DNA of 64,000 bases, taken from Psococerastis gibbosa. Its lineage: Eukaryota > Arthropoda > Insecta > Psocodea > Psocidae. The stretch is from the NCBI GenBank assembly GCA_963971405.1, contig OZ020488.1:46978888-47042887 (forward strand). The letters are read 5' to 3'. The notes under the pieces are model-generated. The model made no database searches. It had not been told where the DNA came from and was given only the letters and a program-made list of their open reading frames with translations. Both the position numbers and the translations under genes were made by a program. Shown one piece after another: positions 25,301 to 40,300 of this stretch (within the stretch, counting starts at the first letter, position 1; every line of letters starts with the position of its first letter).

Positions 25301-28300
25301 AAGCTTGGTGAAATGACGAAGTTTGTTAGATTAATTAAAATTTCTGAATAAACCAGCCAAGAAAATTTAAACTATTGAAAGATTGAAATTTGTCGGACGG
25401 CACCGAGCACAATGCCGTTGTATTGAGCTTACAAGTTATAAGTTGGTATTGCGCGTTGTGTTGCAGGAGGGGATGGGTCTTCTGCGTGTTCAACCCGGCG
25501 GAATAGAGCTGACGGGAAATGCGCTCGTCATGGACCAGCTGGTAAATAACACTCTCTCAAATCTCAAATTCCTTACGACCTCTGTTCATTTTTTTTTCCT
25601 CGTGCTGAGGAGGAAATTTAATTCATTAAAGTCGCTCGTCATGACATGTCACCATTTGTTTACAGGTGGCATCCGTGGTCAGCTCCCGGCGCGGCCAGCC
25701 AATCATATTCGAGTCTGCAGGTGAGATAAGATAAGTAAAGTATGACACAATATCGGAAGAAAGTCACTTGAGCTCCCATCAATGTATGGGAAGATATTAT
25801 GGAGACTTGGGTGGCGATATCCATCTTTCCATGCTTTTCTTTCACGGATTCCCTTGCTTGTAGAGGCATTCTCCTGCTGTGCTGACAATCGTCTTCAATT
25901 GCATAACAATTATTCACTTTAGATGGCTAGGTCTAAAGGTACAAGGTAGTACACGCATGTACCGGTGTACTTATAGCCTGCTGTCGTCAATTGTGCGTCA
26001 TTATTGGCCAAACAGAGTGCTAATTACATGTCTTTTAGACTACTCATGGGTAGGCTCCCTCAAGTCATAAAAGAGAGAGAACGGCTGCCGGATGTAATTA
26101 GGGCAAGTGTTAATATTGTATTACATTATATTAATTAATCTATATGTCCATTTGTTGTGTCCAGCCTCCTATATGGTAAAGTAGAACCATAACACTCCAA
26201 AGTTAAATCTGTACGGTTATTTTGTAGTCATTCCTGTTTCTTAACCAACCACTCGGCCTAAGATCTTGGGTACCATGCATCATGGGTAGAGACATTCATG
26301 GAACAGCACTTGATATCTACTGACAAATGATTGCCTATTTTGTCTCTTCCCTTCAAACCGGACGCACTCTCATTAGGTAGCAATTTTTCAATTTTCTACC
26401 ATCAATATCCTTATCATATTGTGCAGTGCTGAGTTGTCACTTCACGTCTCTACTGGAGTGAATTTTTTTAAGACATGTACATGTATCACCTCGGTGCTCC
26501 TGTTTTCAAATGTTGAATAATTATTTTCTTGTTCTTTTCCTTTGCAGGGAATCTGACTGTGAAGGTGCGAAATGCGGATGGCTCCGTCGCCAGCCGGATG
26601 ACGCTGGGTAGGCTTACAATATTTTCGCCTCTATTTAGTGCTTACTACAGCACCTTCATTTGTCAATTTCATGTCCGAATCTGGTGCGACTGCTTTATTT
26701 TTACAAGTATAGATGTTGTTATTCCTCTTCTGCACTAGTCCTAATTTTCGACAATATTCTGGTTCATCTGAAGCCGTATAAATGGCGTTTTTCTATGAGG
26801 TAGCTGTTATTTATCAATTTTGTTTGTATGATGGGGCGTTTTTTCACTAGTCTGTTTTTTGGGGATTCCGTTTTGTTATACAATGAAGCGCAGAATATAC
26901 AAATACTAGGATTTGGCTTGGAATGGTTCTTGAAAGAGTTGAAATATTGAACTATGTTATAGATTTCCGATAATGTGCTACACTACAAGATGCGTATTGT
27001 ACTACTGCATGGCCTATAAAATGTACAGCAATAGATAGATAATAGGTAGATACCGGTCCAGGTCCCTGCCGAATTTTAATTTTTTCCTATTGACTACAGT
27101 ATTCCTGCACTAATTGATCCTACGCTTTACTCAACATACTGTGCCTATCACGAGGACAAGGAACCGTGTAGCCTACGTTTTCTGGTGACTTTCAGACACA
27201 ATTGTATTGTGTAGAAAAGTGCGGCACTGTCATCTTATTAGCCAACAGTAGCTAAACACAAGATGATAGTGTCATACTTTGTTTACGTACTACTCGTGTT
27301 TTCCTATTTTACTCGTACTACTACTACTGAGAACCTAGCATTTAACTTGAACATAACTCGTTGGTTGTAAATGCATTCTGAGTAGCCGGGGGCGGTATGA
27401 GCAGAGGAGGGGGCACCACCTGTTGCGTGGCCCACTGACATACTGGACATGAGAGCCTGTTCGCACCATGTTAACCCTCACCGAGTTTTCACTGTTACCG
27501 TTAAACTTCGTGTAAGAAGAAGCAAAGATGTGAATATCTGGCGGACTTGCTAAAACATTTTATAATAAAGATAATGGAGCGACCCCTAAGTATTGAGCTA
27601 CCAAATATCTGACAGTCAAATGTCCGGTTACCGGTACTTTCAACATCAACAAGTCTACACAAGTAAACATGCATCCAATATTATATGCGACTTCAATGAA
27701 TCGGAAAATTCTGAGGTAAATCGTAATTATTATAAGTAGCCTATATTAAGTAATTTTCTTAAAGGAATTAATTTAAATTTGAAATTAAATTTTTTTGTGG
27801 TGAACCGGATTAAATTTCAATATTATATGGCATATAGGCTATAACACTGACATTAAAATAACTTTTGCTGATGATATAACCTCCTCGTACTAACATAAAT
27901 TAGAGAATATAGAAAAACTGGGCTAAGCCCACTGACTTGTTATTGTCGGGGCTTGTGGTCGAGCGGTTAAGAAGACACCCCGGTTAGGCGTAGATCATAG
28001 GTTCAAATCCCGCCAAGCCCAGTTTTTCTATATCCTCTAATTTCGGTGGTAACCCGCGAGTTAACATTAAATATCTGATTTTTTTCAACTTTTCCACATT
28101 TTTATTTTATTTTGACAAAGGTTCCGTGTTACGGCTGTCTCACTCGTCAACACAGGAAAACTCTGCGACTTGTATGTTAAACTGTTTATTCTTATTAGGT
28201 TCTTATTGAATACCATTAGTTTTGAGTAACGAAATTTAAACATTAAGGAAAAGGTATTTTAACGCCATGTACAAAGAACCGGTCCGAGTTTACTCGAACA

Positions 28301-31300
28301 TGCTTTCCAATTTATCAATTAGTAGTTAGAGAAAATTAGTAATTTCGTGGTAAATAATTTTCCTATGGCTAAATTTTCGACATCTGGGGGGGGGGGGGTT
28401 GTCTACCAGGTAGACTCTACCTGACGTCACTGGAGGTGAGGTAAATTCTAGATAGGTCAGACCAACACATTACAACACAGTAATAATGGCAGGGCACGCA
28501 ATGCATTCGACGGTGAATTTTCTATCATTTTTTCAACAAAAACTTTTTCACCAAAACCAAAAAGTTTTTTGCGAAAGCAACCTGTCCGGTTTCGTTCCTC
28601 AATTTAACACCTAAATATGACCGAAGGTAGAAATCAGCGATCGAAAGGTTTAGCAGATAAATTATTTTTTAGTCGTTTTTCATGAAAATTGAGTTATTTT
28701 TATTTTTTTACCCCCAGAAGCAAACTATCAAGGGGCAAGCTTTTCAGTGTTTCGTTCGTATCGGTGAGTAGGTTTCCATCGTTATCCTCGCACATGTTGG
28801 CCCTTGCCTAGTATCCCATCTTTTTGTTTTCCAATTTATACGTAGTATAAGGAAAGCTTTGTGATGGTCGAAATTTCCGATTCCGAGATTTCAACGGATT
28901 TACACGTTTTGAGGTCCCAAGAACCCAAAAAAGTGGTTTTTACGAAATGTTTGTCTGTCTGTCGGTCTGTCGGTCTGTCTGTTCATCGATTTCCGGGCAG
29001 ACTACTCGGTGGATTTGTGTGGAATTTCGCATCTAGGTTCACAGAAATCATACCTCGCGACCATTTTTTTTTATTTGGGGCTAACTCAATTTGGGGGGGT
29101 TTTATTCTCAAAAAACTCCAAATAAACGTCTAAAAAAATTATTTCTCAAAAACGGCTCCAACGATTTCTTTCAAATTCTCAAATCTTGTAGTCGTTATTA
29201 ATGTTGACAAAATGCGGGGGGTCGCTTGCCCCTTGATAGTTTCCATCTGGGGGTAAAAAAATAAAAATAACTACATTTTAATGAAAAATGACTAAAAAAT
29301 AATTTTTCTGCGAAACCTTTCTATCGATGATTTCTACTAAATTATTTTTTGAAAAAATGATAGAGAATTCGCGCTCAAATGCATTGCGTGCCCTGCCATT
29401 ATTGCTGTGTGGTAATTAATGTGTTTGTCTGACCTATCTGGAATTTACCTCACTTCCAGTGACGTCAGAGACATCGGAAATTTAACCACTGGAAAACTAT
29501 TTACCATGAAATTACTCATATTCTCTATCTACTAATGTTGATAAATTGGAAAGCATGTTCGAGTAAACTCGGACCGGTTCTTTGAGAATGCTATCACCAT
29601 TTCAGGGACTAAAACGTTCCACGCCTATATACCAAAACACGTTAGAACACGACCTGTAAAAGACTTAAATTTACACTAAAAATATAACAGTATTTTTTTC
29701 CTCATTGTTTTTAAACCTTCCGAATAACATTTAATTGATTGATCACTCATGTAATAATGTTGATTATTATAATACGTTTAACCAAACTAATTAATTAAAT
29801 TTTGTTTTTTAAAGTTGGTTATTTAACCTTATATATATGTACTTCATACTTCATTAGAAATCTCGCAAGTAGCGAGAGAGACAGCCATGAGACGGAACAG
29901 CTGAGTACAACAGCACCTTCGTACTTCAGTTCATATCTTCTATAAACTGAACTAATCGAGATATCATTCTAAATGTGTTTGCATAATACCTATGTCTATA
30001 ACCTATTACAATACAAGCTATACTATTTAGTAAAAATAAAAATTGAAAAAAAAATGAAGTTGAAAAAAATCGGATTTTTTATGAGTTAACTTCAGGTTTA
30101 CCATACGGAAAAAATTAATAATTTCAAATTTTAATTCATTTCTAGGAAAGCAATTAATATTTTCAAATAGGGCCTAAGGACAATTTAGTTATTACTCCAT
30201 CCATTTGATTAACTCTATTAATATTGTCCATATCGTCCAATTCTTCGGAGTCGCATAAATTGGAAACTAAGCTAAATAAAAATATATAAAAAAATAAGCA
30301 TGCCCAATTTTTATGCTTCCATAAAAGTACAGCACAATTAACCCAATGATGAACAAAATCCAGCACCTGACATTTTTTTGTTGTGAAATACTGTTGTACC
30401 GTATATGAATATCGGCTTTTGGATTAATTAATTAATTGGTGTCCTCGTGAATGCTTACAATGCAACAGCACGCTATATGTTACGTTACGTTAAGTTCTCT
30501 GTAAACCTAGCACTCCACTTATCTTATTTCGTCAGACTCAATTTTAGTTTTAGGAGAGATATTAAAAATGTATACTGTAAACGTTTCGGACATCTGTTGA
30601 TGGCACTAATTCTAATAAATTATTGTATCTATTTATTTCCGGATGTCGTCTCTAATAGGGCCAATTCCCAGGAGGTCTGTGGTACAATACCACTGTACCA
30701 TCTGCATAACTTGTGTGCCTGCATGGCATGTTCTCAGGCAGGGAGAAACTGGAGCACATGAGTCGGGCCTTCGAAGTGAAAGACACCCGGGGCTCACTTC
30801 TTTTTTCCGCGAGCAGAGACGAAGTCGTCGTAGGGGCTGAAACATTGCGAGTCACTGGTTAGTATATAAGTACATATCTGCTACAACAACATGCCGAATG
30901 ACGGTTATATATTGCCACCCCTGCTACTAACAAATATTTTTTACTTAATTTACTAATCAAGTTGTTTTAAAACATTAATTTTGGTGTATTCAAGTCGTTG
31001 GGGACCATTTCATACGATATTATTACATTTTTCTAATTTTCAGAATTTTGCTATGAAGGCTACTTTACATTGATTTTTCATGAAAGAACTTCTGTGCAAA
31101 AAATTAAAAATAAATTTCAATTTTAGGCACTCGTATAAGCTAAATTAGTCTTACACATCTTCAATTGACTAACTAAACCTTTACTAAAGCTTACAAGCCT
31201 GTAAAATTAGATTTTGGGGTGCCAATTTTCTACCTTCCATATCCTCTTCTTAACAAAATGGCAATCTATTGATGTGTTTCTTTACCAATTATTCAGAATA

Positions 31301-34300
31301 CGATACTAAAACGGTTGTTGAAATTACTTACTTATTTATGAACCAATATTTCCAAATTCTGCCATTCCATTGTATTATTGGACATTCGTAATTGCAACGG
31401 TTGCAGTCAGATTAAAATTATTTTTCTGTATTAACTTTGAAGAAAAATGGCTTTCTTGAGGCCCACAGGAGGAACATGGAACACAGTACATAAACTAGAT
31501 AACAATCTAAGCCAATGGGACCGACAAGGCCGTGCCCAGGTTCTTGTTTCGTAAGGGGTCCAAAATGTTTTTTACTTATTTTATAAATGAAATTCCATTC
31601 TATTCAGTGCACAGCCCTTCTATTTCGGAGGGCCTTGGACCACCCCCCTGGGCACGGCCTTGAGGACCGACATACTCCGCAATATCTCAAGCAATGAATA
31701 GTTTAATAAAATGTATTTTGAAACACGTTATTGCAGGGAATGGAGGTGCTGTTTTTGATGGGACGGTGCAAGTACCCCTAGTTCGTGCAGCTCCAGGCAG
31801 TGACTTGAGGTAAATTACTATACAATACCTCACTTATGGCTTTCCTGTTTATGCATTTAGTATACGATAAGGAAAGCTTTGTGATGGCCAAAGTTTCGGC
31901 TTCGAGTTTTCAGTGGGTTTACACCTTTTGAGGTTCCAGGAGTCCAAAACAGTGGTTTATGGAAATGTCTATCTGTCTGTCTTCCTATTCGTCCGTTTGT
32001 GGGCGAACTACTCGGTGGATTTTTATTAAGTTTGGCATGTAGGGTGTACTGTAGGGTCACAAAAACCATACCTCGGACCATTTTTTCTTTCCTATTTAAG
32101 CGTCGTTGGGATTGTCCGATTTTGGCATTATGAATGTAGGTTTAAAAAAACCATAACCTCGGATTTATTGTCTAACTTAATTTCGGTGGGTTAACCCTCC
32201 AGAAACTCCGAAAAATTGCTAAAAAAAATCGTTTTCTCAAAACGGCTGCAACGATTTTCTTTGAATTCACATACCATATTTTAGTCGTTATTTCTGTAAA
32301 ACAAAACCCACTATGTTGCTTGTCCCTTGATAGTTTGTTTCTGGGGACAAAATAATTACTATATAAGACTCAATTTTCATGAAAAAATTACTAAAACATT
32401 ATTTTCTGTTGAACCTTTTCATCGATGCCTTTAGATATGTTTTTGGTGATGAATAGAAAAACAAAACCAAACCTGCTTCTTTCACAGGCAAAGGTTTGGT
32501 ATTTTAAAACAAACTATTTTTGGAAGAAATGGCGGATTCATACGCCAGTATATTGCATACCCTGCCATTATTACTGTGTTTTATTATATTTATCTGCCCG
32601 TTCTATATGCAATCGTCCCATCAATTAATTCAGTGTTTTGGGACAGAGAAAGTCGAGACAAGCGAAATTAAACCGTAGGACAATTATTTAGGATGAAACC
32701 ACTCATTTTATCTATCTCACTAATTCATAAAAAGGGAAGCTTGTACGGGTTCACTCGGACGGTTTCTTTCTATGCATAAGTACTGTAATGTGAGCGTGTG
32801 CTTTTATTGCTTTCCAATTTATACCTAGTATAAGGAAAGCTTTGTGATGGTCTAAATTTTCGGTTCCGAGATTTCAACGGAATTACACGTTTTGAGGTCC
32901 CAGGAACCCAAAAAAGTGGTTTTTACGAAATGTCTGTCTGTCGCTCTGTCTGTCTGTCGCTCTGTCTGTCTGTATGTCTGTATGTCTGTCGCTCTGTCTG
33001 TCTTTCGCTCTGTCTGTCTGTCGCTCTGTCTGTCTGTCAATCTATTTCCGGGCAAACTACTCAGCCGATTTTGATGAAATTTTGCTCGTAGGTTCACAAA
33101 AATCATGCCTCGAGGTTTTTTATTGGGGGGCTAATAACTCAATTTGGGGGGGGGGGGGGTTTATTATAAAAAAACTCCAAAAAAACGTCTAAAAAAATTA
33201 TTTCTTAAAAACGGCTCCAACGATTTCTTTTAAATTCACATACAGCATATTGTAGTCGTTACTAATGTTAACAAAATGCCAAAGGTCACTTGCCCCTTGA
33301 TAGTTTGCTTCTGGGGTTAAAAAAATAAAAATAAGTCAATTTTCATGAAAAATAACTAAAAATAATTTTTGTGCAAAACCTTTGAATCTATGATTTCTAC
33401 CTTCAGGTATGTTTTAGGTGTTCAATAGAGCAACCAAACCGGACGACTGCATTCCCAAAAAAACATTTAGTTGTTTCAAAAATTATTTTTTGAAGAAATT
33501 ATCGAAAATTCACGCTCCAATATGCCATGTGCCATTGTTACAATGTATTGGTCTGTTTGTTCCTGAATATGCAATTGAGTTTTAAGGGGTTTTTAATATA
33601 TTGAGGTGGACCCCCCCCCCCCCTCCCCCTAAGAGGGATCTGAAATTTAACCATGAGGAAATTATTTACTATGAAATTACACATTATTTCTGTCGACTAA
33701 TTTATAAATTGGAAAGCATCCACGTTCGGGTAAACTCGGACCGGTTCTTTTTTGTTGGAGTTGTCTGCATCTCGAACAACAACACCAAAAAAAAGAAGGC
33801 CAGGCTAGGTTGGCTTAGTAATTGAACAATAAAGTCCTTATTTATTTATTTATTTATTTATATCGTATAAACTGGCACCCGAAGTTGGTGAAAAATAAAA
33901 CTTTGGTTATGAATAGCAGAGTATGTGAACTTCTTCTTTTACTGCCTCTTCTATCGAAAATTGGCGATCATCATGGACCGTGGAGACTGCAATCGTCCCA
34001 TCTAGTGCTTTGGGATAGATAATGTCGAGGCAACCCAAAATTAACCCTATAGGAAAACTTATTGACTACGCAATTTCTCGTCTTGTCTATTTTGGTACTT
34101 GTACTAATAATTGATAAACAGGAAAGCTTGTTCTAGTAAACTCGGGCCGGTTCTTCTTATTTATTTTTTAAACTGGAGCATTTATTTTTTAAATTTCTAT
34201 TATAGACTATCTACCTAGGATTTATTAGTTCTAGCTCTTTTCAAACAGTCAGCCACTGATGAAATGTTGGTGTTGTTAAAGAAGCCCGTTAAATTTTTAT

Positions 34301-37300
34301 ACTGAAAAAGTTTTACGTCCCAGGCAGCAGGTGCTCTAAAGCCGACAAATTATCTCCCAGCTACAAAGAAAGGGAATCAAGTCAGGCGGCCATGTTTTAA
34401 TCAGAAAAGGGATGATTACAAGACGAGAACAATAAGTTAAAAAACATGAGAGTGACAACGAGGGGAGCAAAAAACGCAGCCGAAAACACAAAAGTTTGCT
34501 ATTGCGTAGTTATCATTCTATTGGAGTACCATCGTCTAGTAGGAAATAGTAATGAGTTTTCAAAGTTTTTGAAACCTTTTCCTGGCACAATTCTTTGACT
34601 AGTTGTTTACCCTAGGCTTGAGATGCTTTCGAGTTTTCAGTTGTTTGAGTGCTAAAGCTGAGACTAAGTCTACACTGGGAGAGCTCTAAGTTGGGCTTAC
34701 CGGGTCACCGGCCCCATGCCTCACATTTAACTCTGTCCTTTATTGCACTAAATTAATAATACCTAGTCAGTCACACTTTTTTCATCAATAAAATTACGTA
34801 TTTTATATTCTTAACAAAACATTGATGCAATACTGTTTAGGGATGCAGTAAACTAAATCTCATTCAAAATCACCCCCTCTTGTGTGATTGCAAGACTGCA
34901 CGACGTGGCCAGTCATCAATGGAATTACATTTTATATGTAGACTATGTCTATTTCTCTCATTGCTTTCTATAATGACTCCAAACTTGGGTGAGATGGCCT
35001 TTTCTGCATTGTAATTCTATGAATCGTAATCGCAGGGGATTCAGGTCAGGACTGGCTGATGGCCATTCTTCAGACGATAGACGTAGACTCAATGTTGTTC
35101 CTTCGGATCCACTCTTTTGTGGCTTTGAGTTTGTGAGCAGGTGCCGAGACCTGCTGGAAGGACCACTATTGGCCTTTATAAATAAAACTTCACGATGGAG
35201 TCCAAGACAGTATAGTTTGGTAAACATTTGGGTGGACTTTCTTTTTACGATAAGTATAGAACTTTCAGTCTTGATTTATGACGGCTTCCATCACCAGCAA
35301 ATCATGACATTACAAAGAACTGGCACTAGCGAACCCGTACATGCTTACCTCTTACCGGTGCTTTTCGGTATGCAAAGTATTGGGGTATGAATTATCAATG
35401 ATTTCTTCGAATAATATTCTTTTATTCGGTTTTGTTACTCTACTTAACACCTAAGTCTTACCTGAAGTTGGAAAGATAGATAGAAAGTTTCCACAAAAAA
35501 TCTACTTTTTAGTAATTTTGTTTTGCCTAACCATCTAAGGACAAGCGACCTGTTGGGTTTTCTTTACATTAAAAACATCACTATGTATGTGAATTTAAAG
35601 AAAGTCGTTGGAGCAATTTTTTCGATTTTTGTTTTTGTTCTTTTAAGTGTAAAACCCCCAAAATTGAGTTAGCCTTAATAATATAATTTTTTTTTTAGAA
35701 TCAAAAATTAATAATAAACTGCCAAATTTTATCAAAATCCACCGAGCAGTTTGCCACAAATTGATGAACAGGCAGACCGACAGACAGATATTATGTAATA
35801 TCTTATTATGCCCTTTTTTGGTTCCGGTGACCTCAAAAGTAGGTTAATTGTAAGAGAAAGGCCCAACATTCGCCCATATGGAAAATAAAGACAATTTTCT
35901 TTCTTTCTTTCAAAGCGTGTAAATCCACTGAAATCTTGAAATCGAAAATTTTGACCATCACAAAGATTTCAATATAGATCATACTAATATATAAATAGGA
36001 AAGCACTGAAGATAAAGCCACCCTGAGGATTATCCGGCAACGGACGTAGTTACGCCGGAACCGCGCAGGGACCCCGTTAGGTGTACCAATTGATTTCTGC
36101 CGGCCAGCAACGCTGAGTATTGGTCCATCGCTTGATTGTGCGGTAAACAATCCTTCATTTTATTTAAAGTAACTGGAGCAACTTGAAAATGGTGTTTGGA
36201 GAATGACCACAGTAAGCCTATGCAATGCAATAGCAGACAACGCCCCGGCAAGGCATAGATCGTGTGTTCCATCCATTTTTTTATGTTTACCTAAAATCTT
36301 ATGAACATGTTAGTGTTTGACAATACATAATGACCGACTAGATGGTATTCAGAGACAATGGGAGAAAAGCGTATAATAAGTGTTAAAAGAAAATATCTCA
36401 TCAAATATCTATCGTAGGAGTTCAAATACTGGGGCCAATATGGCATATTTCTGTAAATTATAAATTCATACTGAATTTATTACATTTGTTTGTATTTTTT
36501 TCCCTTATTCATCATTCTTCTAAGTAGGTACTTCTATATTACTAACCGTTTATTACTATCGTTTCATCGTTTGATACCTGTGCGATCTAAATAAATTCAT
36601 TTCTTTTCTATCTATATGGCATTCAATTTGTTTAAATATATGTATATTTTAATCGCACAGATAGCAATACGTTCGTTGCTCTAGCCCTCCACTTTGACAA
36701 GAGTTATTATAGTGGGGGCTCTCCGCAATTTTTTTTTGCAATTATCATTGATATAAACATTGCTCTCTCCTGCTTGATATGTCATCCATCCGTGCAGACA
36801 CGAGTTTCTCATTGCACAGGGTGGATGGCCTATCAAGCAGTTATACATATATACTGTATTGCCGTTGCATTTAAAATTGAGTGTCAATGAATCTGTATTC
36901 TGTAATTTTTTGGAGGAATAATTTTTTTACTTTACTTCACTATGAGGGGACAAAATGAAGGGCTTCGTCTTTTGTCTCACAAATGTAACCTTACTTAGAA
37001 ATTACAGCACGAATTATTATTATTGTTATGCATATGATTATTACTAGGGTATTACTAACACCAAAATGAAATGTGTGGATATTTTTGACGGCTTTGCGAT
37101 CTTTATTTCATATGAAAATTGACTTTGTACTAAAAACGTGCAGTGAGGGTACCTCGATTTGCTCCTAACTCATCAAAGTTATACCGTATGGCTTTTTTGG
37201 TCTGTTCACACTGTATGCACCAATGGTAAAGTTATAGTTTTTGTTAGTGTTTTTATTTTGTGGCTTGTATATTTTCTGCATCTATGGTGCAGGTAAAATC

Positions 37301-40300
37301 ACATCTGATTTGGTGAATTTTTCCATTGCAATAGTATCTTGCTGTTTGGCGCACACATGACACATCATCGTAATGGAATAGCTTAGCTTTACGTTTCCTG
37401 CGAAGTAAGCCTAAAGTTGGGTATTCAGTTAACTGCCTTAGGTAGGTAGGAAAAGGTGAAGTGTAGAGAAGGCAATATTTCTCGGGTTTAATTAAAACCA
37501 AGGTAATTTGCTTGTGCTGAAAGAAAGTTTTTGGGGAGCAATAAAGAGAAGAAATGGCTGATATTAGAGATAGTTTCATCAGCACCTCCCCCCCCCCCCT
37601 TTACGTTTATTACCACGATTTTTAAGCAATTAAGCGACGCCTGAACAAATCAATCAGTGAAGAACAAGTTATGGTGCCATCTTGAGTGAACTAACTTTAC
37701 AATGTACCTACAGCATGTATTGCATGGAGCGTTTCCCTTTTTTGCTGCTATTCCTTTCCAAGTGTAGCCAATTTTCAGCCCGTGTATTGTGGCAGGTGTC
37801 CGGATCAGAATGTGCATGCTCCGCTAGTGCATGTACTTGTTTCAGTTGGTCGCCTCTCCCAGCCAAGAACCATTTTTGGTGTCCGGGCTAAGAGAAGTTT
37901 TGACGGATTTGTTGCAGGCTAGAGTCGCCCACACGGTCTCTGGAAGTTTTTGGAAGACAAGGTGTAATCATAGAGTCTCGCGCGGGTGACATCAGCGCCT
38001 CCTGCCTCAACGACCTCAAACTGAAATCAGTAGCCGGAGCGGTCAGTACCTGTAAATTAATTTTGTACCTCTGTCATCTCCATCAAGTCACTTTTCATAC
38101 TTGCTGTTACATAGTTTTTAGGCACCGTTCGTATGGATGTAGGCCTACTTACCTATTACCCTTCTCCATTTAGAAAAATGTTTTCTCCTATTGTCTAGAA
38201 CAACACAACAGGGTATGAATCTCTTTGATTTGGTGTCGATATTGCAGGCCTATATGGAATTAGAATTACAGGAATCCTAACTTATAAGATAACTGGGTGG
38301 GTCGGGGCTAGTAAAGATGGGCGTGCAATATACCACCCAAAGGGAAATGGCCCATAAAGAAGTGGGAAGTGCGGCATTTAATATTTCAGCAGCCCTCAAC
38401 AAAGGCATTACCTAATGACGAGAAAGGGGTCCCGACCTGATTAAACATTTCATGGCAACCACGTCCACGGCTTATGCAAAATACGAATGCTTTTAATAAT
38501 ATGTTTCCTAGTTAGCGTAGTTATTAATGTAAAAATATGTCCCATAAAACAAAACCCACATTTTGTATCAATGTTCAAAAATATATTGTATTGCTTTTCT
38601 GATATACTGTAGGTACCCTACCGACAATTTTAACAATATACTATTTTGAATACTTGAATACTACTATTGATAATAGTCAGATTATCAAAGCAGCAACCTA
38701 CATCCAGTAAACTGTATAATTATACTTACAACATATTACATTATTATGATTGTTTAGGTAAGGCTCAATGCTGAAAATATATACTTGCCCAACCTTCGCA
38801 TATCTAGCCCATCGACTCTCCATCGGTCGATGAAAAATGAAAAGACATCGCAATACACTGGGTAAGTCATAGGTGACATCAAAGTGCATTGCATTAGTAG
38901 TACTAGTCGACTGCACGCCCCATTTCTACTTTGTATAATACCTAAGAATAAACTCCAAGCCAACAATTACGGAGGGCAGTCATTTCCAACAAAAACCCCA
39001 ATTTATCAGCCAATTTTAGAAATTAATTAATTGGAGGGCGCAGTGCTAGGATGCAATACAATTGATAGATTTCCGAATAAGAAGATGAAGAAGAAGAAGA
39101 TATGGCAAGGGTTTTTCTTATTGGCTTCCTCCCAAAATCAGTTCGTTAGTTGATATTTTTATTTAATTTAATATGTAAGCTATAAAGATTTGGCTTTTAT
39201 TTTTAAATGACTATATCTTACGCAGTAGGCTACCACAATGAATTATTTAGTTGTGGTTCAGTTTAATAACTGATGGGTGAGCAGACACATCACATTCATG
39301 TTAAAATTATTGCATCAAATATTCAAATATAGTCCTCTATAACTTGAATAGACCAATTAATGTTTACAACTGCATATTAAATTAAAAACATCATAAACTA
39401 ATAGAGTTTGGGACGATTGAAGGGTGGCCAATATTTAGGGTGAAGTTGCAGTCATTTGAGTAATGTCCACGTTTGGAAGCTGCTTCGATGGGGGGAGCAA
39501 TACACTGTGGGCGCCTATTGTATTGTAGTGGGGTGGCAAGACAATGCATATCAGGGATCTTCCAATTTGCCGGTTGGGCGCTTGCGAGACACAGCTCGCT
39601 CCGTCAGCATCTGCCACAGTCACGTTGAATTATTGGCATCACACAATATTTTGTCCTTTCCCCGCAAAATACCGTATTCCGAATATATGTAAATATTATG
39701 GACAAAAGTTTATGGGTACCTACTGTACAAAAACTATCCAGGTTTCGTAAGGACAGTGTCGGGTTTACAATTGTTGGGGCTTCTGAGCATAATATTTATG
39801 ATGGTTTTTTATTGAGCTAATGAACCACAAAAATTGTATAAAGGCATTTTTTAAATTTGTTACATAAAATGAAAAACTTACACATTTACTTTCCTAGTCT
39901 TTCTTGCGGGAAACTCTACTATGACGTCAGAGAAGTTATTTGCGTCAAACCTCAAAATGTCCCTGGTCTCTAGAAGGATCCCCAAATCATATAAGCGTTT
40001 TTTGCTGCATTTCAAAATATTTTTTTCGTGATGCGCACCAGTACACTTCTACCTTGTCAATTAATATCATCATTTAGGCATGACTTTTCCATCGATATAA
40101 CGGATTTAAGGCTCCGTTTTCATTTGGGGGAATAATATTGTTTTCAAGGACCATATTTAGTAGAAATGGCTTGTTCTTGTGGCTTGTCTTGTAGCCTAAT
40201 CACACACTGTTGTATTACCTAAAAAAATTGCTTTGGCAAGCCTCCAAGAAAAATATCTTGCTTAAATCACCAATACTCTTCAATTTGTGGTAACTGATGA

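Noticed and set aside
27949-28021. Functional tRNA gene
   Set aside because: D, anticodon and T stems are too poor, and it lies in an inverted-repeat element.
32852-33106. Thr/Asp/Arg- and Ser/Cys/Val-rich open frames on both strands
   Set aside because: Produced by the expanded GTCT microsatellite read in different frames.
39555-39625. Alternative sarcoglycan exon 9 near 39.56 kb
   Set aside because: Encodes a superficially similar '[12 protein letters not shown]' but no donor gives the required phase. 38758-38861 fits in phase and sequence.
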